Origin: Sipunculus nudus
Lineage: Eukaryota > Annelida > Sipuncula > Golfingiida > Sipunculidae
Assembly: GCA_026874595.1 (NCBI GenBank)
Contig: CM049312.1
Span: 49,605,429 to 49,669,428, forward strand
DNA length: 64,000 nucleotides
Reading direction: 5' to 3'
This document shows positions 1 through 9,945 of this stretch, one piece after another (within the stretch, counting starts at the first letter, position 1; the number at the start of each line of letters is the position of its first letter). The position numbers were made by a program, and so were the translations under genes. The notes under the pieces were generated by a model. The model searched no databases. It saw only the letters and a list, made by a program, of their open reading frames with translations, and was not told the origin of the DNA.

Positions 1-837
1 ACTGAGACAATCTAATTCTCTGTTGCAAAAAGTGCCAGTCTATGATGACGGATGGACGGAAGGACATGTGACAGATGTATGTGAAAGATAAATTTCAACA
101 GATATGGTTATATAACAATGAGAAACTGAATACTGAGGTTATATACAGTGTCTTAATAAATTATTGCGAAAACATTTGGAACATAATTCAATGGACATGT
201 GGTCTGTATTTTAATATATTTTATGATAAAGTATAATTATATCATTGTTGTAATTGAAAAAAAAAACTGAAATGAAATTTTTACATCTAGGGATATGCAT
301 TAGAACTACTTATAAGGTAAATTATGTATGCTAGATTGCAACTTCGGTACATGTATGTACAGATATCAAATGACTCAATTGTGGAATAAAACTCTCTTAA
401 AACGTTATTGTATTATTGGCATAACTGAACACATGCACTCTTAGGTAGCACAGCCTTAAAGAGCCATTTATTATAATACTACTAAGACAGACTAATTTAA
501 CCGTTATTAGTATATTTCCTTTGTGCTCAAAATAAGTCACATATGAGTAACAAGTGAGAATTAAAAGTCCTAGTTTTGTATAATTAATTGGGTCTTACTC
601 TAAATATCTATCACATCATAAATCCAAAATGGTTGTAAACTTGGGAGATATCAATTTTATTCTTATATCAAGCCTCCTCTCTAATATCTTGTCAGTGATG
701 AAATACAACTTTCATGAGTGCAACTTCTTAATTTTCCTGATCCATATATCTAAATCCATTAAAAAGTCATAAAAATTTACATCCACATATTTTATAACTA
801 AGTTTTAATACCAATTTGAAAAATATTAGATAATGTA

Positions 838-839
<2 letters not shown>
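1..839. other. AT-rich non-coding sequence
   Basis: Strongly AT-rich with many in-frame stops on both strands. I see no exon-like patch, no repeat structure and no recognisable element before the TA microsatellite. Confidence 0.6.

Positions 840-900
<61 letters not shown>
840..900. repeat. (TA)n microsatellite, left flank of a pogo-like element
   Basis: About 30 uninterrupted TA dinucleotides. It ends exactly where the inverted repeat of the element at 901 begins, and a second TA tract starts at the element's other end. This fits insertion of a TA-targeting transposon into a pre-existing TA tract, or TA expansion from the target duplications. Confidence 0.95.
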
Positions 901-903
<3 letters not shown>

Positions 904-1869
904 TGAAACTCCTACTTGCGGACAACTCAGTAAGACGGACAACTCACTAATGCGGACACTAAATCTCAGTCCCTTCAAATTTGCCTCTTTATTATGTTTA
1001 ACGTCAACTCAGTTAAGCGGACATCGGACAAACTTTCCCGTCCCGCCTGCGTATCCAGTGCATATTACGACCCTCTAAAGCGGACATACATCGCGAGTTC
1101 TTTTTTGTTCATATATCTGCCGGGAGGTGGCACTCCGAGGTCATGACCTCGTATGACCTGTTTTGGTCAAAGTGACAGCCCGAGGACAAGCCTAATGTGG
1201 TGAACCATTGTGATGTAACATGTGGATATACAGTCGAAATTGGTTATTTCTATTGATGTGAAGATATCACAATCATTACTTTATTAAGACTGGGCAGTCA
1301 ATCAGAAAAAAAACTAAGCTTTCAAACAGCTTTTCATTTGACAAGACCACCATCAAAGACTAAAGTTCGTGCATTATGATCGGCGTCCGGCCCGGGGAGC
1401 CTTGATTAGTTAGCGGCAGTTTCCGCTTTGTAATGGTGATTGCGTTGTGAAGACTATCCTTTAACAAATAATCAAGCTGTCCGGATGCTGTCAGTAACCA
1501 ATCTTCAATATATCTAGTGCAACCATCCATGAACTATGCTTACTTAGAAGATGAAGCATGGTAGGTCGAAGTGAAACTGCCTAGATTCGTGTGGGAGGCC
1601 TAGCTGATGAAGTTGAAAGAAAGAAAGAGAGTTTCTCTCTGTCCTTTTTAATAATTATATTTTATAAATAACAAATGCATATTTAAGCTATTTTCGAAAT
1701 GATTTATTTAGATTTATGTATTTCAAATTAAGCGTGAACATAATCAAAACAGAGGATATCAGTTACATTCAATGAAAAATTGACACAATATGCCAACTCC
1801 TCTAAACAGGACAACTCACTAATACGGACAAAACCTTCCAGTCCCTTGAGTGTCCGGCTTAGAGGAGTT

Positions 1870-1874
<5 letters not shown>
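901..1874. mobile_element. Non-autonomous pogo/Tigger-like TIR element (MITE)
   Basis: The left end reads CAGTGAAACTCCTACTTGCG and the right end, reverse-complemented, reads AGTGAAACTCCTCTAAGCCG, so the first dozen bases form an inverted repeat. Both ends carry further spaced copies of a CGGACA motif (left near 918, 935, 952, 1017 and 1079; right near 1810, 1825 and 1850 in the opposite sense or diverged), resembling repeated transposase-binding sites. The element is about 974 bp, flanked by TA on both sides, and has no open frame long enough for a transposase. The ends resemble those of pogo/Tigger-type Tc1-mariner elements, which is family knowledge; non-autonomous status is inferred from the missing transposase. 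Confidence 0.75.

Positions 1875-1927
<53 letters not shown>
1875..1927. repeat. (TA)n microsatellite, right flank of the pogo-like element
   Basis: About 26 TA dinucleotides immediately after the right inverted repeat, matching the tract at 840-900. Confidence 0.95.
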
Positions 1928-1934
<7 letters not shown>

Positions 1935-2039
1935 AATGTAGGCAATATTTGGAAAAGGACTTAAAATATCACTCTTATGTTTTTAAAATTGGATTCTTCG
2001 ACCCAGAAAACCTTTGTATACATATATCACACTTCATAG

Positions 2040-2745
2040 TTCAGATATTGGAACAAAACATCTAATTTTTCATGCAGCTATTTATATATTCAAAATGGCG
2101 GCATGCAAGACCAAATTCATTATTAATCTTAAATTTTAATCATGACCTGTAACTGTAATATCTTTTTAATTATGGCATAATTTGATCAGGAGTATCTGTT
2201 TAATATTCCTTGGGCTTGCCAATTACAAATCTGGTGCATTGCATGATAACTTTACTCATACATTCATGGAGTTATGCAGAAGAGGCTACCTCATTATATA
2301 TTATAGAAAAGGAAGTCTAATTGGTACAAAAATCACCAAATATCGAATGGCAGACATATTTATACTGAGAGACGACCAACATTAGCTATCTCATATTACT
2401 TCATAACTGTTATTTGTACTTCGGTGATACAATAGAAAAATATGAAGTATGACAAAAATACGTGGAAACAATAGTCCAATTATATATTCAAAATGGCAGC
2501 TTATCGGGCCAAAATCACCAATGATCCATTATCATACTTTATCTGCCCTTTAATATCATCAATATGATAGCACACATTTGTTCAAGTGTCTTTCTTGTAT
2601 TCCTTAGGCTTAACATCCCAAAACTTCATGTTCATGTTATGATATCTTTGTTTAAATATTGATAAAGTTATGCGAAAACAGCAACCTAATTATATATTCA
2701 AAATGGCGGCCGCATGGCCAAAGTCACCAACGGTCGCCTGGCACA
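2040..2745 (+). repeat. Diverged tandem repeat, ~200-bp period, four copies
   Basis: A shared core TTATATATTCAAAATGGC occurs at 2082, 2480 and 2690, with a degenerate copy near 2293, giving spacings of about 211, 187 and 210 bp. Each core is preceded by a related segment with TTATGCAGAA or TTATGCGAAA and followed by CCAAAATCACCAA or a variant. The copies are too diverged for a recent array. The open frame at 2182-2385 is a by-product and is not supported as a gene. Confidence 0.7.
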
Positions 2746-5040
2746 CCAGATTCTGAAAGAGCACACCTTTAAGTATACAAAAATGATTACCTCATAAAAT
2801 CCCTAGGCGCGGGGGGGAGGGTTACAGTTGGCCCTTCGTGTATAATCTTGTATAAGTCTCTCAAAAGAGGGACGTTCACTTCTGTAATAAGGGCTATGAT
2901 TAGTATCTCTTTTTTTTAATCTTCTTTTAATATTTCTAGTTTTTCTTCAAAAGACCCCTCAAGGTGACCAATGCAATTATTTACCCGTTTTTCAAGGCTG
3001 TCCACCATATATCTGGTTTCAATCACAGGGTTCTGTTTATGATTTTAAAATAATGGGCTTTAAAAGGCCCACAAAACTTAAAATGGTGGGTTCTGCTGGG
3101 TACAAAAAAGACCAATGCCAAACCAAATATTATCTCAAAATAATCACAATATATTTCGAGATCTGTTCAAATAAACTCTTTAATTAAATTGGGTATGTCA
3201 GGGGTTGCCGACTCGCAGGTTCTCTCATGAAAACTCGAACTCCAGGCAGACGTTAAGACGATGTTTAATCAATATAAATATCAAAGCCGTACAGGTTCGC
3301 ACCATGCACATACATTAAAAATATATTAAAACAGCAGGCTACTGGAGACTTGAGACTTGACACCTCCGACTTGACACTTGACACCGACTGCCTTTTCAAT
3401 GCCATCCCAGTGTACTTATACATTCTAGAGGCGTGAGTGAGGACCTTAACGAAACAAGGGCTACAAGGCTGATGCTGGTACCGTTATCTGTCCACTTCAG
3501 AGTAAATGTGTGTTTCCTGTCTGCTCTTAAAATGCCTATTAAGCAAAGACTATTATAAGCTCAACAATAAATATTACCTTCCCAGATTACTCAAGGAACA
3601 CTTAATCAGTGGTACTAATTGTGACGTAATCACGAATTAGGGTTATATACTAATGAGAAATAAACTTAGATTATACTATGTGGATTTTAATTTATCAACG
3701 GAAAAATGATTAATAACTGGCAAATGAAATAAGGTAAGGTACCATTGCATATATGTACATACAGAGAACAAAGAGGTCCACCTGATACTATATTATTCTT
3801 AGAAATATACATAAGGACTTGGTTGCTAATGAAAAATATAATTTAACAGAAAACACTTTATCTCTCTCTATATATATCCATATGGGATATTGAGCAGGGG
3901 TCGAGGGGAAGCCATCAGCCTCATCGCGCAGACGCTGGGCTGGGTGGCCCCTTACGCAATCAGACCGGAGAGACCAGAACTAATAGTTAACGGCTTGACA
4001 TCAGTGTACGCCTAGACCTGTATATGTATAAGTGTGTACTTTGTAACAGGTATCACCATGCACAATCGGCTGTCCTTTGCTGTCACTTTACACTGCTTTA
4101 GAAAGCGCTTGGTAGCACAGACATTTTCCGCCCCCATTGGATTACACACGATGCAATCGTCAACTTTCATCACAGTCTGTACTGACTTGCTTGTGGTCAT
4201 TAACCCCCCCCCCCCCCTCACCCAGTCTGCATATTTCCTGTGTTGCCGTGCAACACAAGCTTGCGACCGGCATAGCTGGGTTTGGCTACCAGTTCTGCAG
4301 ATTAGTTTAAACGCTGGGCCAATCATATTTTACTTTATCCAGCGCAAACTGCGTGGCAGTTGCCAAACCTGAAAAATCATGCCATTTCTCACAGCGTGCG
4401 AGCGGAAGGTAACTGGGCCGGGAGGTCGCGCGCTGTGTTCAGTGCTTATTGGGGTACCATAAAATTTATATTCCTATCCAAGGATTTGGTGGGCCTTTTG
4501 GGCCCTTCTGACTAAGTTTAGTTGGACTTCCAGGGAAAATGTGGGCCAAGGCCCAAGAGCACACCCATAAACGGAAACCTATATCAGGTCTTAATTTGTC
4601 TTTTGAAGCATGTGGGTTTTCAATGTCTCAAGGTTTTCATCCATTCGTTTTTCCATCTAAATGTGTGAGTATATTTTGCTCCATGTTATTGAGCATTCCT
4701 TCCAGCACAGACTTTTCCATTTTTGCAAGTATTAGAGGCCTGGATGGATATGGATTTATAATCAGCTGAAAAAACGGCCTACTATATTGGAGACCTTGAC
4801 CTCATCTGGCCGTTACATGTTGCTACAAACACCCTAGACTACACAAGCACCAGCTGTGTTGCCCCCACTGTACTTACAATCTCTGAAACCCTGAGTCTGT
4901 CCCCGCCCTCTCCGGGCAACCGCGGCCTGTTTGATGGCTGCCAGCGTGGGCTTAACTTGGAGGGATCCCTTGGTAAGTTCCCATATGTTTAGGGTAATTG
5001 TCCCGAGGGTAGCTATCCTGTTGCCACATTAAAGGGCAAA
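2746..5040. other. Non-coding region with no supported gene
   Basis: Contains a 14-base poly-C run at 4204-4217 and overlapping open frames on both strands at 4012-4372 that resemble no family I know. A short open stretch on the plus strand at about 3861-4016 has balanced composition but no recognisable motif and no clear start. A ~40-codon lysine/glutamate-rich stretch on the minus strand at about 2916-3045 could be a coiled-coil scrap of a LINE ORF1, but this is weak. Confidence 0.4.
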
Positions 5041-5620
5041 ATTGGCTATGCGAATGATAAAATAATCATGCAGCGGCGTTCTAATTTTGCATGTCAATAC
5101 CACATGATACAATTATCTACATTTGATATTATCATTCGAATATCACACAAATAAGACACATTCGAATACTTCTGCGAATATAACATTCGGAAATAGACAT
5201 TTGCACGCGAAAGTCTGGGAAATCTATCTGAAAGTTTTGAACAGTTTCTACTTCTCTATGGACAATTTCTCTTGTAATATTCTCTGCAGAAATTCCCGAG
5301 TACGTCCTTCGTTCCTGCGCTGCCCCTTACCTACACACAGAAGTGCCCCCCCCCGGGTAAAAGGGTGCGGTCGGTCGGTTCCACCGTTGCTCTGTGTGGA
5401 CTCGCTTCGCACGTTTCTCTTGGCAAATACCCGTCCCTTTATACGACAATTATGGACATGTGACATTCTAAATTCACATGCGAATCACGAACATCACACA
5501 AATTAACGACACTCGATATTTACATGCGAATATCACACAAAGATGTGACATTCCATATTCAAATAATAACATGAATATGGCCTATCACACAAATGAGTTG
5601 ATGTTAAAACAAAGCGAGAC
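5041..5620. repeat. Region rich in a dispersed CGAATATCACACAAA-type motif
   Basis: The words ATTCGAATATCACACAAAT, TGCGAATATCACACAAAGAT and variants recur through this stretch. Related words recur at 6947-6966, 7258-7360, 9079-9110 and 12107-12212 (for example GCGAATATCGAATGTCGCTG). The copies are in both orientations and degenerate, suggesting remnants of one interspersed repeat family spread across the first 12 kb, outside the recognised transposons. Confidence 0.45.
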
Positions 5621-5976
5621 CTTAGTATATCTCTATATTTTAATATTATAAGGGACTGCCCTGGCTAGTACTATAACTTGTAAATATTATTCTTCAGGAC
5701 TGGCAAAACCTTGTATACATTGGATCTAATACTGAAATGAACGCCATAACCCGGGAATGAAGCCGATAGCCCGGCCAGCCACCGCTTCGAGAGCTAAAAC
5801 GATGTCAAATTCGGTAATAAAATGCGGGCATTTACCTCCGAAATGATTGTCAGGCGTTCACGGTGGTAAAGAGAATCGTTTCGTCCCATAATGATCCAGA
5901 AATCCCGTTAATTCCGTCCAGAATATGCCGGCAGACGCTGAAACTTCCATGTTCTTTCGTCAGCACCGACCGCCTT

Positions 5977-6021
5977 GACCTAGTTGTCAGGTCGTCACGC
6001 ATGCGCTCGTGTAACTAGGTC
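5977..6021. repeat. 9-bp perfect inverted repeat
   Basis: GACCTAGTT (5977-5985) and AACTAGGTC (6013-6021) are exact reverse complements with a 27-bp loop that itself contains GCATGC. It may be a chance hairpin or the core of a small palindromic element. Confidence 0.4.
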
Positions 6022-6222
6022 ATGTTTACATTCGCTGACCACGTGGTCCCTACAAAAACGCATAAATAGAAGCCGAGTGGGCCAGAAAGGAACCATTCGC
6101 TCAAGTCGACTTGGACGAGCAGCGTCAGCCAGCCGACTTGCGGTCACCGCTGCATCATGCAGACCAACAAGGTAGCCATAACTACTTATTTGGCCAATTA
6201 TACCAGTTAAAATACCGGGAAT

Positions 6223-6357
6223 CACTCGGTATATACCAGTAAAAAAATGTAAACATAGCTCCAGATGCCAGTATAAGCATCATACGTGACATCCCATACC
6301 GATGACAGCTCGGTATCAACCCGGTGACCCCCATACCGAGCCCCCATATACCGAGTG
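6223..6357. repeat. Small palindromic element bounded by 12-bp inverted repeats
   Basis: CACTCGGTATAT at 6223-6234 and ATATACCGAGTG at 6346-6357 are exact reverse complements. Between them the same 7-bp word (TACCGAG or its complement CTCGGTA) recurs in both orientations near 6296, 6309 and 6332. The 135-bp unit ends about 16 bp before the 31-bp minisatellite. It may be a very short MITE; there is no clear target duplication. Confidence 0.55.
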
Positions 6358-6373
6358 GCCAGGTGGGTGGAAA

Positions 6374-6928
6374 TGTCTGTAAAGGCCAAGCACATGGTCA
6401 AGAATGTCTGCAAAGGCCAAGCACATGGTCCAGAGTGTCTGCAAATGCCAGGCACATGGTCCAGAGTGTGTTCAAATGCCAAGCACATGGTCCAGAGTGT
6501 CTGCAAAGGCCAAACACATGGTCTAGGGTGTCTGCAAAGGCCAAACACATGGTCTAGGGTGTCTGCAAAGGCAAGGAACATGTTCCAGTGTGTCTGCAAA
6601 TGCCAAGCACATGTTCCAGTGTGTCTGCAAATGCCAAGCACATGGTTTAGAGTGTCTGCAAATGCCAAGCACATGTTCCAGAGTGTCTGCAAATGCCAAC
6701 CACATGGTCCTGAGTGTCTGCAAATGCCAAGCACATGGTCCAGAGTGTCTGCAAAGGCCAAGCACCTATTCCAGAGTGCCGCAAGGGCCAAGCACATGGT
6801 TCAGCGTGTGTTCAAATGCCAAACACATGGTCCAGAATGTCTGCAAAGGCTAAACACATGGTCCAGAGTGCTGCAAAGGCCAAACACATGGTCCAGATGG
6901 TCTGCAAAGGCTAAACACATGGTCCAGC
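6374..6928 (+). repeat. 31-bp minisatellite, ~18 copies
   Basis: The unit begins TGTCTGCAAAGGCCAAGCAC and ends ATGGTCCAGAG, 31 bp in all. About 18 copies run head to tail with point variants (CAAATGCC for CAAAGGCC, TTCCAG for GTCCAG) and a few one-base deletions near the right end. The unit lacks stop codons on either strand in most frames, so long open frames (211 and 191 codons) appear on both strands. They cycle one peptide through the frames every 93 bp, so I treat them as artefacts. Confidence 0.92.
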
Positions 6929-7105
6929 TTATATACATGTGGTACTGGCATGCGAATATCGAATATCATTTTTTTCTATTTTTGTCCTAACAGAGATGCG
7001 AATTCGCCAAGATAACAACACAAGGTGATTCCTCGTTCATCAGCGATCCAACCGGTCATAAGTTCCCATTGGAATGGTTTGTTGTGTGTATATTGATTAC
7101 ACATG

Positions 7106-7681
7106 CAGGGCGCAGCACAGGAACAAAGGCCGGTTTACCCGCGTTGTGCTTGAGTGCCCCAGAAGATCCCAAAATATATTATAAGGGAACTATCCTCAGA
7201 GAAGTTGAAACTGAGCGGTCGTATCATTTGGATATATAGTGTTATTCTAATTTCACAGGCGAATATCGAATGTCGCTGATTTGTGCAATATTTGATAACT
7301 CCATGTGAATGTCGAGTGTCGCTTATTCATGTGATACTATCATACGAATATCGTATGTCCAGGGGCGGATCCAGGATTTGGGAAGGGGGGGGGGTTGAAC
7401 CCAGGAGGACTAATGAAACCCTAAAAAAGGTCCCCAGGATTGGAAAAGGTGGGTCCAGGCCGCGAAATTTTGTCTGAAGCCCTTATAAAACGTTGTTTCC
7501 GGTGAAAAAAGGGGGGTCCGGACGCCCTTAACCCCCCCCCCCCCCCCGGATCCGCTTCTGATGTCATGGTTGATCATTGCTCTAAATCGATGGAACGTTG
7601 ACCAGCCGTCGAACCGTCCGAGCCCCCATGGACAGGCTTCTGTGGGTAGGGATGACAATACACAGGGCGCAGCACAGGAAC
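7106..7681 (+). repeat. Pair of perfect 19-bp direct repeats flanking a MITE-containing segment
   Basis: CAGGGCGCAGCACAGGAAC occurs exactly at 7106-7124 and 7663-7681, 557 bp apart in the same orientation. The enclosed segment contains the MITE at 7360-7560. The repeats may be the ends of a larger insertion or a local duplication; I recognise no terminal motif. Confidence 0.6.
7360..7560. mobile_element. 201-bp MITE with TIRs and 5-bp target duplication
   Basis: The left end is CAGGGGCGGATCCAGG. The right end, reverse-complemented, is CAGAAGCGGATCCGGGGG, so CAGnnGCGGATCC is shared. The immediate flanks are both ATGTC (7355-7359 and 7561-7565), a 5-bp target-site duplication that fixes the borders. 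The interior carries a poly-G tract near the left end and a poly-C tract near the right end, which would pair in a foldback. No coding capacity. The superfamily is not assigned; CAG termini are seen in several DNA transposon groups. Confidence 0.8.
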
Positions 7682-9777
7682 CCTGTCAGGACTGTGAATT
7701 TATGTATTTAGGTACAAGGAGTATGACCAGATAATTGTTTTTCAAGTTTTATCAATTCTTTTATGTAATAAAATGTTTAGCCATTAGGGTTAGAAATCCA
7801 GTTGGGAAGAACATTTGGTTCATTTGATGTAAATATAAAATGCAGTTAAGCAATCAGTATACGCCCCCTGTATCCTCGAATGTTTTATTTCTATTTAGCA
7901 TAGTCTGTAGAACCGTGAACTTGTATGACGGTCTCCATAGGAAATGTGTCTGATAGGTGACGTTTTGTCTGCGAAAATGTTAGGATTATTTTCCGAGGAA
8001 ACCTTCCTAGGGGCGTGTGTACGTTAGGTTGATGTGTGTTGACAACCGACATAGGGGATGGAAATGCTGATTGGCGGAGGAGTCTAGGAGTTGTGATGTC
8101 AGGAGCCTCGTATAAGACGTAAATCCCAGCTAACTTGAGAGGAGTCGGAGCTCTTCCTGAGTGAAGCATCACCTGAGCGTGCTTCAGCAGTCCAACTGGC
8201 TGGTCTGCTATCTTCTGTGTGTCCAGATGGGCGATCAAGTCAGTGGTTATAAGCAGTCTATGTCTGAGGGAGGCCACCTTGTTGATACTCGATCTGTAAA
8301 GTATTTATAGACAGTAATATTGTTTGCCGAAGGACGGGCATTCTTGTGATAGTGCGCACTCCCAGGAATAGGCAAGGGGACTTTGTCTGGACACGAAACT
8401 GTGCTGAATTTCGCTAGAATGCGTTTGTTCGGTATCCGGTAACTGGAGGGCTACAGTAGACTGCAGCTGAGAGAGTCGTTAATTCACGGTTCCACAGGAA
8501 CTTTCGGTGTGCGGCACGTGAATTGTGTTTCACGGACAATTAACAGCCATACCACAGTGTGAACCAGTTTTGTGCTGTGACCATCTGTATTACGCTGGGA
8601 TTGGACTATGCTCCGTGTACACATGGGTTACGCCAGAGACAGCCATAATGTCTAGACGTCACGTGAGTGCGAGAGGTCATGTGACCTGAAACATTTGGTA
8701 CTGCGTCAGTGTTAGAAGGATTAGTGTGATGAGGATAACTGGACTCTGTGAACTATCCTGGTTATTGTAATATTTGTACTAATAACACCCCCCCCGGCCG
8801 AGATATGTAAAAAATCAATTTATTAGTTATTATTATATTTTTTGTTAACATACAACTGTCTTAACGTTTTTTCTTTGGGTGAATTAATGTCTGGTCTGCC
8901 TGTTATTTTGACTGACTGAAAAGAACCTGGAAGTTCACATCCCCAGTGGTGCAAAGGCTGGTTTGACGACGTTTTGATTTTGTAGTCTGAACTGAATGAA
9001 ACATCAGTCGTATGACAAGTTCTACTCAGAGGAAGACCCTTAGTCAAAAAGTGTTCATAGTTTTCCCCAGAATTGTTTATGCGAATATCAAATATTAAAT
9101 ATCTAATTTCACTACTCTGAGTGAAATTCGCATGCGGGTATAGATTGTAGCTGAATCATGAGTCCTTTGTTGACCAGCGATTGAACCTGCTGAGCACTCA
9201 CATGTGACGAGGACAGGCTCCTTGATGGAGGGAATGTAATAACACTAAGCTGGTTTGTGCTTGTATCAGTAGAGGCCAGGCATAGGACAGGAGAAGTTGC
9301 CCTTAAAGGGGCCGTCACATATCCAAAACGGAGCCCGTTTTCTCCAGCGCTCTCACTGATTTTCCGCTGGGAGTGATGCTTGAAGTACACACACATTGGT
9401 TTTGCTCATACATCTGGACAAGCGTCATTGACTGTTCACACCGAGGAACTATCAAATACAACCAGAACTGCTTCTCCGCTGACATTTGCAAGACTTCGCC
9501 ATTTTTACCATGAACTGAGCCAAGAGCAATTGTGCTTTTGCTTATAAACAGCTAGGCCCTCTAGTGACGAAAGTGTACACTACCAAGTGTTTCGGCTACT
9601 CTCATTATCAGCCAATCAGATATGCCTTGGCAGACATACCCGCCAGTGCTCGGACGGCAGGCAGAAATCTCCTATACATGCAGAACAATATACGAATATA
9701 TTGGGTTATTACGGAATAATTCACACACATGTTACGTGTCATTGGAGAGATAAGAAACTTATTAAAAGGTCTAGCGG
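7682..9777. other. Non-coding region with no supported gene
   Basis: Holds a 128-codon open frame on the minus strand (7891-8277) and two shorter ones (8823-9047, 9112-9396), also minus. None shows a domain I recognise, none continues through plausible splice sites into further coding sequence, and none matches the next expected part of the SVOP-like gene. Confidence 0.4.
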
Positions 9778-9945
9778 GTTTATTTGATGTGACACGATAC
9801 TTGTGAGCAATGAGGCGTCAAAAATGACGAAAATATTTGCATCCTCATGGGGCCTCATAATGCGTTCCTCAGACATAGATGTTCAGACATTCTGGAAGGG
9901 CAGGGATCTGGCCGTAATGTCAGAGGGCCGATCTGGCGCTACTTC
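9778..9945 (+). repeat. Interspersed repeat, copy 1 (pairs with 44362-44530)
   Basis: The stretch with AATGACGAAAATATTTGC, CCTCATAATGCGTTCCTC and GTCAGAGGGCCGATCTGGCG aligns collinearly with 44362-44530 (AATGACGAAATATTTACA, CTTATAATGCGTTCCTCA, GCCAGAGGGTCGATATGAC). The copies share the sense strand and are moderately diverged over ~170 bp. No ends or target duplications were recognised. Confidence 0.75.

Noticed and set aside
2916-3045. Minus-strand coiled-coil-like stretch (MVDSLEKRVNNCIGHLEG)
   Set aside because: Could be a LINE ORF1 scrap, but it is only ~40 codons, with no adjacent LINE sequence to support it.
3861-4016. Plus-strand open stretch with EAISLIAQTLGWVAPYAI
   Set aside because: Protein-like composition, but no start, splice signal or family that I recognise; the evidence is too thin to call a gene.
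6222-6990. Open frames of 191-211 codons on both strands
   Set aside because: They are translations of the 31-bp minisatellite, cycling one peptide in three frames. No start context, splice sites or family match.
7891-8277. 128-codon minus-strand open frame as a possible gene or an SVOP-like downstream exon
   Set aside because: No hydrophobic segments or SVOP motifs, and no family recognised. An open frame of this length can occur by chance in 64 kb.
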